A stretch of 15,496 nucleotides of DNA from Pseudomonadota bacterium (GCA_023419055.1 JAEZYO010000960.1:1-15496); one strand, 5' to 3'. Positions 6,624 to 14,397 are shown, counted from the stretch's first letter. Made by a program: numbers and translations. The notes: generated by a model not told the origin, from the sequence alone.

Positions 6624-7124
6624 ATGGCGAACCAAGTTCAATCGCCCGAAGATGTCGCTACCAAGGCTCGGGAAGGCGCCGAGCAGCTCAAGGAGCGGGC
6701 GACAGGGCGAGTCGAGGAAATACGAGAGAGGGCAATGTCGGGCAAGGACAAGCTGAGCTCGCGCGTGCGCCGCGTGGGATCGGTGATTCACTCGGCAGGC
6801 GATCAGATCCGAGGAGAGGAGGAGGCCTGGGCTCGCTACGCGGACCAAGTCGGCGAGCGCGTCGAGCGCGTGGCGGACTACCTGCGTACGACCGACCCGC
6901 GGCAGGCGATGCGCGACGTGGAGCGGTTCGCGCGCCGAGATCCTGCGATCTTCATCGGCGGAGCGTTTCTACTCGGGCTCGCGGTGTCGCGCTTCTTCAA
7001 GGGCTCACGAATGAGCGAAGAAGTGGAGGCGACGGAGAGCAGCGACACCTGGGCGCCCTATGACGACGTCGCCCCGTACGACGCCGTAGAGCCGTACGAC
7101 GACGTAGAAGGAGCGGTTCACTAG
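6624..7124 (+). CDS. DUF883/YqjD-like helical membrane-anchored protein
   Basis: A 166-residue protein with a long charged helical N-terminal part (about 5-100, rich in Glu, Lys, Arg and Ala). One hydrophobic segment follows, PAIFIGGAFLLGLAVSRFF (107-125), then an acidic C-terminal tail. This layout matches the YqjD/ElaB (DUF883) type of inner-membrane proteins, associated in E. coli with ribosome binding in stationary phase. Similarity to the family is by layout, not by a strict motif. The tail contains three tandem hexapeptides, APYDDV, APYDAV and EPYDDV (144-161). The start is ATG 6624 with AGGAG 8 bases upstream. It is the first gene of a three-gene operon; its stop overlaps the ribosome binding site of the next gene. 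Confidence 0.8.
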   Translation: MANQVQSPEDVATKAREGAEQLKERATGRVEEIRERAMSGKDKLSSRVRRVGSVIHSAGDQIRGEEEAWARYADQVGERVERVADYLRTTDPRQAMRDVERFARRDPAIFIGGAFLLGLAVSRFFKGSRMSEEVEATESSDTWAPYDDVAPYDAVEPYDDVEGAVH

Positions 7125-7132
7125 GAGGGCTC

Positions 7133-7552
7133 ATGGCTGACCAATACTATGAAGAGTTCGGCGAGCGCTCGACCCAGGCGGAACGGCCCGTGCGGGAGCT
7201 CTTGTCGGACCTCTGGGCAGATACACAGACGCTCGTGCGGCAAGAGTTGAAGCTCGCGAGCGCCGAGGTCGAATCGAAGATCGAACAGACCAAATCCGAC
7301 GTCATGAAGGCGGCGATGGGCGCCGGCGCCGTGTACGCGGGCGTGCTCGCGCTGGTCGCGGCGCTGGTCTTGTTCGTGGCAAAGTTCGTGGCTCCGTGGG
7401 TCTCTGCGTTGATCGTGGGCGTGGCGGTCCTCGGGCTCGGCTACGCGCTCCTGCGCTCCGCCAAGGAGGTCGGCGCGCGGAGCCTCAAGCCGGAGCGGAG
7501 CATGAGTCAGTTGCGCGAGGACGTGAGGACCATGAGGGAGGCGACGCGATGA
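7133..7552 (+). CDS. YqjE-like phage holin family (Phage_holin_3_6 / DUF1469) protein
   Basis: A 139-residue protein with the family's N-terminal pattern RELLSDLWADTQTLVRQELKLA (21-42), an amphipathic helix. Two hydrophobic segments follow (about 62-83 and 87-108), then a charged tail. Despite the family name, chromosomal members such as E. coli YqjE are envelope or stress proteins; nothing phage-like surrounds this one. The start is ATG 7133 with a strong AGGAGG (7123-7128) that overlaps the previous stop codon. It overlaps the next gene by ATGA, so the operon is translationally coupled. Confidence 0.88.
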   Translation: MADQYYEEFGERSTQAERPVRELLSDLWADTQTLVRQELKLASAEVESKIEQTKSDVMKAAMGAGAVYAGVLALVAALVLFVAKFVAPWVSALIVGVAVLGLGYALLRSAKEVGARSLKPERSMSQLREDVRTMREATR

Positions 7553-8256
7553 ACACCCGTGACCAATCGAGAGAACAGGAAATCGAGAGCGCCGAGGCGA
7601 GCGCCGAGGCGGCGAGGAACAGAATAGAAGGAGAGCTACAGGCTCTAGGTGACAAGCTCACACCGGAGCACATCAAGGAGGAGATCAAGACCGACGCGAA
7701 AGAAGCGGTAGTTCAGGCCAAGGACGTGGCCCTCGAGAAGGTGAGCGAAGTGAAGGAGAGCGTGACGGACGTGGGGCGCTCGACCCTGCAGTTCGCCGAG
7801 CGGAACCCGATCCCGCTCGCGCTCATCGGCGCGGGGATCGGCTGGCTGCTCGCGTCGCGTTCGCGCGGAGGCCGCCTCTACCGGCGTGGACCGGGCGTGT
7901 ATTCGGGAGAGACGCGTGAGCGCGCCATCGTCCCGCGCGTCGAGGAGATGATGCACGAGGGCGCCGAGAAGACCCGGCACCTGCGCTCTCAGGCGCGAGA
8001 TCGGATGACGCGCTGGGGGCGCGGCTCGCGGAGCTACGCCAGGGAGAGCCCGCTCGCGCTCGGCGCCTTGAGCCTTGCCACTGGTATAGGTGTGGGCCTC
8101 GCGTTGCCAGCGACCCGAAGAGAAGAGGAGCTGTTTCGCTCCGCCCGAGAAAGGTGGGGCGGCCAGGCTCGCGGCACGGCAGAGCAGGTGAAGCAGACGG
8201 TCAAGGAGACGGCTCGCGAGATCAAAGACAAGCTCGCGGAGCCGTTGACGCACTGA
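7549..8256 (+). CDS. DUF3618-like membrane protein
   Basis: A 235-residue protein whose N-terminal region (about 14-45, AEAARNRIEGELQALGDKL then TPEHIKEEI) resembles DUF3618, a short domain with a conserved R..IE/TR..L pattern. Long charged helices flank two hydrophobic stretches (86-103, IPLALIGAGIGWLLASR, and 167-188, ESPLALGALSLATGIGVGLAL). Both follow an (E)R/ExSP/NPxPLAL pattern, suggesting an internal duplication. The start is ATG 7549, overlapping the previous stop as ATGA. A longer in-frame extension to 7396 is only the shadow of the upstream gene. It probably works with the two upstream proteins as a membrane or envelope stress unit; the biochemical role is unknown. Confidence 0.8.
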   Translation: MNTRDQSREQEIESAEASAEAARNRIEGELQALGDKLTPEHIKEEIKTDAKEAVVQAKDVALEKVSEVKESVTDVGRSTLQFAERNPIPLALIGAGIGWLLASRSRGGRLYRRGPGVYSGETRERAIVPRVEEMMHEGAEKTRHLRSQARDRMTRWGRGSRSYARESPLALGALSLATGIGVGLALPATRREEELFRSARERWGGQARGTAEQVKQTVKETAREIKDKLAEPLTH

Positions 8257-8369
8257 ACGCGTCGCCTCGACTCTTCAGGCTCGGCCTCGAAGTTCCAGCC
8301 CGGCTCGGCTGGCCTTCGGGGCCCACGTGCGCGCTTGCGTCGTCTTTGCCGGCATGAGACGAGGGCTCG

Positions 8370-8882
8370 ATGAACGTCGAGCTCGTTCCTGCCCTGGAGA
8401 GCGACCAGCCGAGGCTAGAGAACCTGCTCGAGCTCTACGTGCATGATTTCAGCGAGCTCCTCGGGCTCACGCCTGGTGAAGACGGGCGCTTTTCGTACCC
8501 GAAGCTGCCGACCTATTTTCGAGAAGAGGGGCGCGCACCGTTCTTGCTGCGAGCAGACGGGCGCCTTTCGGGGTTCGCGTTGGCTTCGCGCGGTTCGCTG
8601 GTGTCCGGAGATCCGGACGTTTGGGACGTGTCCGAGTTCTTCGTCGTGCGAGGCGTTCGTCGGCGCGGCGTCGGCCTAGCGGCGGCGGAAGCGCTCTTTC
8701 GAGCTCGCGCGGCGACCTGGGAAGTGCGAGTGATGGATCTCAACGCTTCGGCGCGGCGCTTCTGGGATCGGACGATCGAGCAGGTCACCGAGGGGCGTTA
8801 CACCCTCGAGCCCTGGAGGCGCGAGGATGGATCGCCGTGGCACGTGTTCCGCTTCAGGAGCGGGAACGACGCCCCGCGCTAA
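8370..8882 (+). CDS. GNAT family N-acetyltransferase
   Basis: A 170-residue protein with the Gcn5-related acetyltransferase layout, which moves an acetyl group from acetyl-CoA to an amine. The pyrophosphate-binding motif A is visible as EFFVVRGVRRRGVGLAAAEA (89-108), with R97-x-x-G100-x-G102. The strands before it (FLLRADGRLSGFALAS, 58-73) and the segment after it (VRVMDLNASARRFWDR, 119-134) also fit. The C-terminal part (148-165) is a typical closing strand. The start is ATG 8370 with GAGGG only 4 bases upstream, which is a little close. It lies 113 bp after the stress operon and 71 bp before the aldolase gene. The acceptor substrate cannot be told. Confidence 0.87.
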   Translation: MNVELVPALESDQPRLENLLELYVHDFSELLGLTPGEDGRFSYPKLPTYFREEGRAPFLLRADGRLSGFALASRGSLVSGDPDVWDVSEFFVVRGVRRRGVGLAAAEALFRARAATWEVRVMDLNASARRFWDRTIEQVTEGRYTLEPWRREDGSPWHVFRFRSGNDAPR

Positions 8883-8953
8883 GCTTGCGCGAATTTCTCC
8901 TCGCCCGACCGCGACGATTGCTCCTAGGGATGCACGGCGTTAGCGGAGGAGCA

Positions 8954-10015
8954 ATGCGACGCGACTTTGCGAGCGACAACAACGCCGGAGTGCACCCCGA
9001 GGTGATGGCGGCGATCGCGGCCGCGAACGTGGGGCACGTCAGGGCCTACGGGGACGACCCGGTGACCGAGGCGGCGGTGGGAAAGCTCCGCGAGCACTTC
9101 GGCGAGCAGACCGAAGCCTTCTTCGTCTTCGGAGGAACCGGCGCGAACGTGCTCGGCCTCAAGGCGATCACCGAGCCTCATCACGCCGTGCTGTGCGCGA
9201 GCTCGGCGCACATCTATCGCGACGAGTGCGGAGCGCCCGAACGCTTCACCGGCTGCAAGCTGAACCCGGTGGAGGCGCCGAACGGAAAGATCGAGCTCGA
9301 GTCCTTGAAGCCGTGGCTCGCCGACAAGGCGAGCGAACATCACAACCTCCCGCGCGTGCTCTCGATCACTCAATCGACCGAGCTCGGTACCGTGTACCAG
9401 CCGCACGAGATCGCGAAGCTTGCCGAGTTCTGCCGCGCGCACGAGCTCTACCTTCACGTCGACGGTGCGCGGCTCGCGAACGCGGCGGCGTCGCTCGGCG
9501 TGAGCATGCGAGCGATCACGAGCGACGTGGGTGTAGACGTGGTGACGCTGGGCGGAACCAAGAATGGATTGCTCGGGGGTGAGGCAGTTTTGTTCTTGAA
9601 CGGGCTCCGCGCGAAAGATTTCAAGCGGCTGAGGAAGCAAGCGATGCAGCTGTCGTCCAAAATGCGCTTCGTCGCGGCTCAGTTCCTCGCGCTCTTCACG
9701 GATGAGCTCTGGTTGCGGAACGCTTCGCATTCGAACGCCATGGCGAGGCGTCTTGCCGAAGGGTTACGCTCCGCCAAAATCCGCGTCGCATTCCCCGTGG
9801 AGAGCAACGGAGTCTTCGCGTATCTTGGTTCGGGCGCGATCGAGAACCTGCAAAAGCAGGCCTACTTCTACGTCTGGGATGAGACTGAAACGCTGGAGCC
9901 CGACGGCACCTTGTTGACTCGCTTGATGACGAGCTTCGACACGACGGAGGAGGACGTGGACGCCTTCGTCGCCGAGGTTCTCAGGCTGTCGGAACCACAG
10001 CGAGCACCGGTGTAG
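8954..10015 (+). CDS. Threonine aldolase / beta-eliminating lyase family PLP enzyme
   Basis: A 353-residue fold-type I pyridoxal-phosphate enzyme of the low-specificity threonine aldolase family, which splits L-threonine or allo-threonine to glycine and acetaldehyde. Visible landmarks are FASDNNAGVHPEV (5-17), FVFGGTGANVLGL (57-69, cofactor phosphate region), SAHIYRDECGAPE (84-96), LHVDGARLANA (167-177, with the cofactor-binding Asp170) and TLGGTKNGLLGGE (198-210), where Lys203 should form the Schiff base. The start is ATG 8954 with GGAGG (8945-8949) 4 bases upstream. An in-frame ATG at 8930 is possible but has no such site. Related lyases acting on phenylserine or other beta-hydroxy amino acids share these motifs, so substrate preference is open. 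Confidence 0.92.
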   Translation: MRRDFASDNNAGVHPEVMAAIAAANVGHVRAYGDDPVTEAAVGKLREHFGEQTEAFFVFGGTGANVLGLKAITEPHHAVLCASSAHIYRDECGAPERFTGCKLNPVEAPNGKIELESLKPWLADKASEHHNLPRVLSITQSTELGTVYQPHEIAKLAEFCRAHELYLHVDGARLANAAASLGVSMRAITSDVGVDVVTLGGTKNGLLGGEAVLFLNGLRAKDFKRLRKQAMQLSSKMRFVAAQFLALFTDELWLRNASHSNAMARRLAEGLRSAKIRVAFPVESNGVFAYLGSGAIENLQKQAYFYVWDETETLEPDGTLLTRLMTSFDTTEEDVDAFVAEVLRLSEPQRAPV

Positions 10016-10113
10016 GGAACCGGAGCTGAATCGATAGGGGGCAATAATACGCCGGGGCTGTTCCCACCCACCCCCTGCAGGCTCGTAACCTCGCGCAGCG
10101 CGGAGAAATTGCC

Positions 10114-11640
10114 ATGAACTGGGTGAAGCATCTCTCGGCAGTGGCGATCGTCGGCACCTTGGCCGGCGTCGCTTGTGGTTCGGACGACGATTCGGACGGC
10201 TCCAGCGGGGGCAACGGCGGCACCGGCAATAGCGGCGGCACCGATTCCGGTGGCGCGGCCGGGGAGTCGAGCGGCGGCTCGTCGGCGGGCCAAACGGCCA
10301 GCGGCGGTACCCTCTCTCAAGGCGGTGAACCCGGCGCGGGCGGCGCGGATATCGGCAACGGTGGCTCCCCGCCCGATTCGGGTTGTCAGCGCTTCAACGA
10401 GCTCTGTGAGACCGACGATCAGTGCTGTTCGGGTCAGTGCAACACCGACACGAATACGTGCGAGTCGACGGTGGGTCAGTGCAGAGCCGCCGGTGACGCT
10501 TGCGAGGTGGCGACGGACTGCTGCACCCTGCGTTGCGAGAGCGAGGAGTGCTCGAGCGACGCCTGCATCTCGGACGGAGAGGCCTGCGAAGACGACGCCG
10601 AGTGCTGCGGCGGTCAGTGCGTCGACGGCTCCTGCCTGGCGCTGAACCCGAGCTGTAAGACGGCCGGTAACGACTGCGGCTCGAACGGCGACTGCTGTTC
10701 CAAGCTGTGCGGTGAGGACGGCAAGTGCACGCTCGGCGCGTCGTGGTGCATCCAGCCCGGCGACGCCTGTTCGCGCAACGAGGACTGCTGCAGCGCCGAG
10801 TGCAACATCGCCGAAGGGGCGAGCATCGGTACCTGCGCCATCCCGCCCTCCGGGTCGACTTTCTGTAGCGGCGTCGAAGGCGTGGTCTGTGAAGGCTGCG
10901 GTGATTGCTGCAGCCGCCTCTGCGCTCCGTTCGGTCCGACCGGCGTCTCGGTTTGCCAGCCGGTGAGCGGCTGCCACACCACCGGCGAGCTCTGCCGTCA
11001 GGACTCGGACTGCTGCGGCGGCACGCTGGACGAGTCGTTGCCTGGTTGGGGCAACGGTCAGTGCCAGATCGAGCCGGGTCACGCGATCGGCATCTGCCGC
11101 AACCCCATCAACGGCGCGGAGAACCCCGCCGGCGCGTGCAGCCCGCAGGGCAACGTCTGTCACTACAAGGACTACGAGTGCAGCATCTCTTCGGCGCGCG
11201 CGAACTGCTGCGACGGGCTGGGCGCAAAGGGGACCTGCCGGCTCGATCCGCTCGGTGTCCCGCGCTGCAACGGCCTGGGCGACGAGTGCCGCCCCGAGGG
11301 TGACACCTGCGCATCGAACGCCGACTGCTGCGACTTTGCCCCCTGCGTTCCGGACGACGAGGGCGTGCTCCGCTGCGGCAGCAGCGAGTGCGTACCGAAG
11401 GGTGACACCTGCACCATCAACGGTGACTGCTGCCCTGGTTCCATCTGCGTACGTCCACCCGGCTCGACGGTGGGAACCTGTGACGGCGAGCCTCCGCCCG
11501 GTGGTGAAGGTGGCGCACCCGGCGCCGGCGGCGGACCCGGCGATACCTGCGCCGAGTACGGGCAGATTTGCGACGTGTCCGGCGATTGCTGCAACAGCGT
11601 TCCCTGCACCGACGGTGTTTGCCGCTACGATCTCGGGTAA
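10114..11640 (+). CDS. Lipoprotein with eleven knottin-like cysteine repeats
   Basis: A 508-residue secreted lipoprotein. The signal peptide is 1-20 and the lipobox reads GVAC, with Cys21 as the lipid site. The acidic GSDDDSDG that follows is typical of lipoproteins. A Gly/Ser-rich linker spans 22-90. Eleven repeats follow, from Cys91 to Cys503, each C-x6-C-x5-CC-x3/4-C-x4-10-C. They begin near residues 91, 123, 151, 181, 212, 251, 287, 342, 392, 426 and 479. Repeats 6 and 8 have an extra Cys and repeats 7 and 8 have longer loops. A second Gly/Pro linker (459-477) separates repeat 11. The C-C-CC-C-C order is that of inhibitor cystine knots. Similar myxobacterial proteins are often labelled Dickkopf-like or even tryptophan synthase; neither name tells a function. 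The start is ATG 10114 with GGAG 8 bases upstream. It is followed after 5 bp by the VWA lipoprotein gene. Confidence 0.85.
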   Translation: MNWVKHLSAVAIVGTLAGVACGSDDDSDGSSGGNGGTGNSGGTDSGGAAGESSGGSSAGQTASGGTLSQGGEPGAGGADIGNGGSPPDSGCQRFNELCETDDQCCSGQCNTDTNTCESTVGQCRAAGDACEVATDCCTLRCESEECSSDACISDGEACEDDAECCGGQCVDGSCLALNPSCKTAGNDCGSNGDCCSKLCGEDGKCTLGASWCIQPGDACSRNEDCCSAECNIAEGASIGTCAIPPSGSTFCSGVEGVVCEGCGDCCSRLCAPFGPTGVSVCQPVSGCHTTGELCRQDSDCCGGTLDESLPGWGNGQCQIEPGHAIGICRNPINGAENPAGACSPQGNVCHYKDYECSISSARANCCDGLGAKGTCRLDPLGVPRCNGLGDECRPEGDTCASNADCCDFAPCVPDDEGVLRCGSSECVPKGDTCTINGDCCPGSICVRPPGSTVGTCDGEPPPGGEGGAPGAGGGPGDTCAEYGQICDVSGDCCNSVPCTDGVCRYDLG

Positions 11641-11645
11641 CCATC

Positions 11646-12863
11646 ATGAAAGAAACAGCGCAATCGGGGCCGCGCTCGTTCGGCGGGCGCGCGCTCCTCT
11701 CGGCGGGCACTCTCGTCTTGGCGTCCGTCATTGCCGTGGCGTGCGGCGATGACGACGACGCGGATTCCGGCGGGCTATCGGGCGGAAACGGCGGGAGCGC
11801 CGGCAGCAGTCAGGGCGGCACCGCCGGGACGGGGATCAGCCTGGGCGGCGCGCCGGACACCGGTGGTTCCGACGGGCTCGGCGGCGCGAGCTGCGGTGAC
11901 GTCGTCGAGGCCGACACGCTGCCGATCAATGTGCTGCTCGTGATCGATCAGTCGGAGAGCATGGTCGACAACAAGCTCGGAAGCGTGACGCGCTGGCAGG
12001 CGATGAAAGACGCGCTCTCGGCCACGCTCGAGCCGACGGAGGGGCGGCTTTCGTACGGCCTCAAGCTGTTCCCGGGGGCGCCGCAGTGCGACGTCTCGGA
12101 GGGCGTCGACGTCGAGATCGCGACCGAGTCGAGCGAGGACATCCTCGCGGCGCTCGAGGGCGAGCCCAGCGGCGGCACTCCGACCGCTGCGGCGCTCGAG
12201 CGAGCGCTCGACTACTTCGAGAACGGCGCGGGGATGAACCTCATGGGCGACAAGTACGTGTTGCTCGCAACGGACGGCGGCCCGAACTGCGTCGAAGCCG
12301 ACGCGCCCTGCGACGCGGCCGAATGCACGATCAACATCGACGGCAAGTGTCCCGACGGCGTGAACTGCTGCGCCGAGGACGCCGATAAAGAGGCCTGCCT
12401 CGACGACGACGGCGCGATCGCCGCAGTGACGGCGCTCGCCGAAGCGGGCATCAAGACCATCGTGGTCGGGATCCCGGGGACGGAAGAGTACGAGAGCACC
12501 CTGAACGCCATGGCCGAGGCGGGCGGCTTGCCGGCGGACGGCGACACCAGCTACTACGCCGTCGCCGAAGGCGGGGGCGCGAAAGGCCTGACGGATGCGT
12601 TGCTCTCGATCACCGAGACCTTGATCAGGACGTGCGAGTTCGAGCTCGCGAGCCAGCCGCCGTTTCTCGATCGAGTCAACGTCGAGGTGGACGGCGAGAT
12701 CGTGCCGCGCGTCGAGGGCGGCGGGGAGGAAGGCTGGGACTACGCGGACGAGGGCGTGAGCCCGCCTACCGTCGTGCTCCAGGGAGCGACTTGTGACCAG
12801 GTGGAGAGCGAAGGCGCCGAGACGGTCAAGATCTTCTACGGCTGCGAGACGGTCGTGAAGTAA
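11646..12863 (+). CDS. VWA-domain lipoprotein
   Basis: A 405-residue lipoprotein. The signal peptide is 1-32 with lipobox AVAC (Cys33), followed by GDDDDAD and a Gly/Ser linker to about 82, closely matching its upstream neighbour in style. A von Willebrand factor A domain spans about 93-330. The metal-site (MIDAS) residues are present: DQSES (101-105), Thr in GGTPT (176-180) and Asp210 in LLATDGGPN. Directly after that motif lies a Cys-rich insertion with seven cysteines (215, 222, 227, 235, 241, 242, 251), including a CC pair. The C-terminal part (330-405) has three more Cys and beta-rich sequence. The start ATG 11646 has no clear ribosome binding site and lies 5 bp after the upstream stop, so coupling is likely. 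VWA domains bind proteins or matrix; a surface adhesion role is inference. Confidence 0.9.
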   Translation: MKETAQSGPRSFGGRALLSAGTLVLASVIAVACGDDDDADSGGLSGGNGGSAGSSQGGTAGTGISLGGAPDTGGSDGLGGASCGDVVEADTLPINVLLVIDQSESMVDNKLGSVTRWQAMKDALSATLEPTEGRLSYGLKLFPGAPQCDVSEGVDVEIATESSEDILAALEGEPSGGTPTAAALERALDYFENGAGMNLMGDKYVLLATDGGPNCVEADAPCDAAECTINIDGKCPDGVNCCAEDADKEACLDDDGAIAAVTALAEAGIKTIVVGIPGTEEYESTLNAMAEAGGLPADGDTSYYAVAEGGGAKGLTDALLSITETLIRTCEFELASQPPFLDRVNVEVDGEIVPRVEGGGEEGWDYADEGVSPPTVVLQGATCDQVESEGAETVKIFYGCETVVK

Positions 12864-12885
12864 CCAGGTGGGGTGGCGGACTCCC

Positions 12886-12914
12886 GAGGGTGGCCTTAAA
12901 GATGGGCCACCCTC
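12886..12914 (+). terminator. Perfect 10-bp-stem hairpin, terminator and/or start-codon lock
   Basis: gagggtggcc (12886-12895) and ggccaccctc (12905-12914) are perfect complements around a 9-base loop. The hairpin lies 23 bases after the VWA lipoprotein stop codon. Its right arm ends at the base before the ATG of the next gene. There is no T tract, so it may end the lipoprotein transcript with help from other factors. If read through, it may bury the region where ribosomes would load. Confidence 0.6.
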
Positions 12915-14249
12915 ATGTCCAAGGCAGCCTTTCTAGCCCGAGTCCGCGGGCCAGTGCTCACGCCGGGAGATCCGGAGTACGCCGCCGAAGTGGCGCTCTT
13001 CAACACGGCCGCCGCGCAGTCACCCGCGATTGCGGTCGGGGCCACGTCGAGCGAAGACGTGGTCCAGTCCGTGAGGGTCGCGCGCGAGCTCGGGCTGCGG
13101 GTGAGCGTTCAAGGCGCGGGCCACGGCGGGATCCGGCCCGTTCGAGCCGGGGTGCTCATTTCGACGCGCAGGCTCGACCAGGTGAGCGTCCACGCGGAGT
13201 CGCGCATCGCGACCGTCGCCGCCGGAGCGCGCTGGTCCAAGGTGGTCACCGCCGCGGCCGAGCACGGGCTCGCGCCGATTTGCGGATCTTCGACCGACGT
13301 GGGCGTGGTCGGCTACCTGCTCGGCGGTGGGCTCGGTCCGCTCGCGCGCAGTCACGGTTTCAGCTCCGACTACCTGACGAGCGCGCGTGTCGTCACGGGT
13401 ACGGGTGAGCTCGTCGACGCGAGCGCCGAGGAGAGGCCCGATCTGCTCTGGGCGCTTCGCGGAGGTAAGGTCGGGCTCGGCTCGGTGACGGAGGTTCGGG
13501 TGCGGCTCATCCCGCTCCGCACGCTCTACGCGGGCTTCATCGCTTTCGACGAGCCTCACCTCGAACAGGCGCTGCGGGGCTACGTCGATTGGACGAAGCA
13601 GGCGGAGGCCCGCGTGACCACGAGCGTGGCCGTCATCCGCTATCCCGATCTCGAAGGCGTGCCGCCGATGTTTCGCGGCAGGCGGATCTTGAACCTGCGC
13701 TTCGCCTATCCTGGGTCCAACCAGGACGGCGAGCGCCTGGCGGGGCCGCTCCGTTCGCTCGCTCCGGTCTACTTCGACGGCCTGGGGGAGCTCTCGGCCG
13801 TCGACGTGGCCAAGATCAGCAACGACCCGCGCGAGCCCATGCCGAGCTCGATCCAGGCGATGTTGCTCGGCTCGATCGACCAGGAGTTCGTCACACGGCT
13901 GCTCGGCGAGCTGGCCGCCGATTCGCCCTTCGTCGCGTGCGAGCTCCGACACCTCGGCGAGGCCACGCGCGTCGACGTCCCCGAAGGCTCGGCCGTGGGG
14001 GGACGCGAAGCCGAGTATTCGCTCGGGCTCGTGGCGGCGAACCCTGCCACCTTCGAGAGCGTGCCCGCCGCCGGAGACCGCCTGCGGGGAGCCATCGAGC
14101 GGTACGTCGCGCCGGAGACGAACGTAAACTTCCTCGGTGCGGTGCGCTCGAAGGAGCATTTCGAGAGCGCGTGGCCGGCGTCCACCGTCAGGCGGCTCAC
14201 CGAGGTGCGCAAACGCTATGATCCGGAAGGCGTATTCTCCTTCGAGTGA
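12915..14249 (+). CDS. FAD-linked oxidase of the BBE (berberine bridge enzyme-like) type
   Basis: A 444-residue flavoprotein oxidase of the PCMH/VAO superfamily. The FAD-binding domain starts at once (RVRGPVLTPGDPEY, 9-22) and runs to about 210. SVQGAGHGG (64-72) carries His70, the usual site of covalent attachment to the flavin. DVGVVGYLLGGGLGPLARSHG is the second cofactor loop (about 108-128). Where bicovalent members have a Cys before the VG, this protein has Ser/Thr, so a single covalent bond is expected. ALRGGKVGLGSVTEV and the C-terminal NFLG....YDPEGVF complete the fold. The family oxidises sugars, alcohols or alkaloid-like natural products with O2; the substrate here is unknown. ATG 12915 fits the family N-terminus, but no ribosome binding site is free because a hairpin abuts the ATG. 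There is no signal peptide. Confidence 0.9.
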   Translation: MSKAAFLARVRGPVLTPGDPEYAAEVALFNTAAAQSPAIAVGATSSEDVVQSVRVARELGLRVSVQGAGHGGIRPVRAGVLISTRRLDQVSVHAESRIATVAAGARWSKVVTAAAEHGLAPICGSSTDVGVVGYLLGGGLGPLARSHGFSSDYLTSARVVTGTGELVDASAEERPDLLWALRGGKVGLGSVTEVRVRLIPLRTLYAGFIAFDEPHLEQALRGYVDWTKQAEARVTTSVAVIRYPDLEGVPPMFRGRRILNLRFAYPGSNQDGERLAGPLRSLAPVYFDGLGELSAVDVAKISNDPREPMPSSIQAMLLGSIDQEFVTRLLGELAADSPFVACELRHLGEATRVDVPEGSAVGGREAEYSLGLVAANPATFESVPAAGDRLRGAIERYVAPETNVNFLGAVRSKEHFESAWPASTVRRLTEVRKRYDPEGVFSFE

Positions 14250-14397
14250 GCAGCGCGTGAAAGTGCGCGGCGGCACGATGTAGCGCGGAGCACTTCATGC
14301 TTCGCGAAAGCCGGCGCGAACGCGAGAGAGCGCGCGAGTGATCTTACGCCCAGGAATAGGGGTGAGTGTCGCTTTCGCGCTGAAGTAATATCCGGGT
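14250..14397. other. Intergenic gap before the PAS gene
   Basis: A 148-bp gap with an 8-bp inverted repeat whose arms are far apart (cgcgaaag 14303-14310, ctttcgcg 14372-14379). The -10-like box of the next gene is at its right end. There is no coding frame and no recognisable RNA. Confidence 0.4.
14386..14391 (+). promoter_or_regulatory. -10-like box placed for a leaderless PAS-gene mRNA
   Basis: TAATAT lies at -12 to -7 relative to the A of the ATG at 14398, exactly where a -10 element sits relative to a transcription start. The short space between (ccgggt) has no ribosome binding site. A -35 is not evident (tgagtg at 14363-14368). The arrangement suggests transcription starting on the ATG itself. 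Confidence 0.35.

Noticed and set aside
7133..7552. Prophage lysis gene (holin)
   Set aside because: The holin family name is misleading: the gene sits between DUF883-like and DUF3618-like genes as in yqjD-yqjE loci, with no endolysin or phage gene nearby.
8295..8312. Terminator after the stress operon
   Set aside because: ccagcc/ggctgg gives only a 6-bp stem without a T tract; such stems are common by chance at this GC content.
10045..10050. -10 box (TAATAC) before the Cys-repeat lipoprotein gene
   Set aside because: No acceptable -35 at 16-18 bp upstream, so it was not listed as a promoter, although this gap probably does contain one.
9868..11163. Minus-strand open frame of 431 codons
   Set aside because: It runs across the end of the aldolase gene and the Cys-repeat gene, with Ala/Arg/Thr-rich low-complexity sequence that mirrors the repeats. 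It is a shadow.
13020..14276. Minus-strand open frame of 418 codons
   Set aside because: It is antisense to the FAD oxidase, which has clear family motifs; Arg/His-rich shadow composition.
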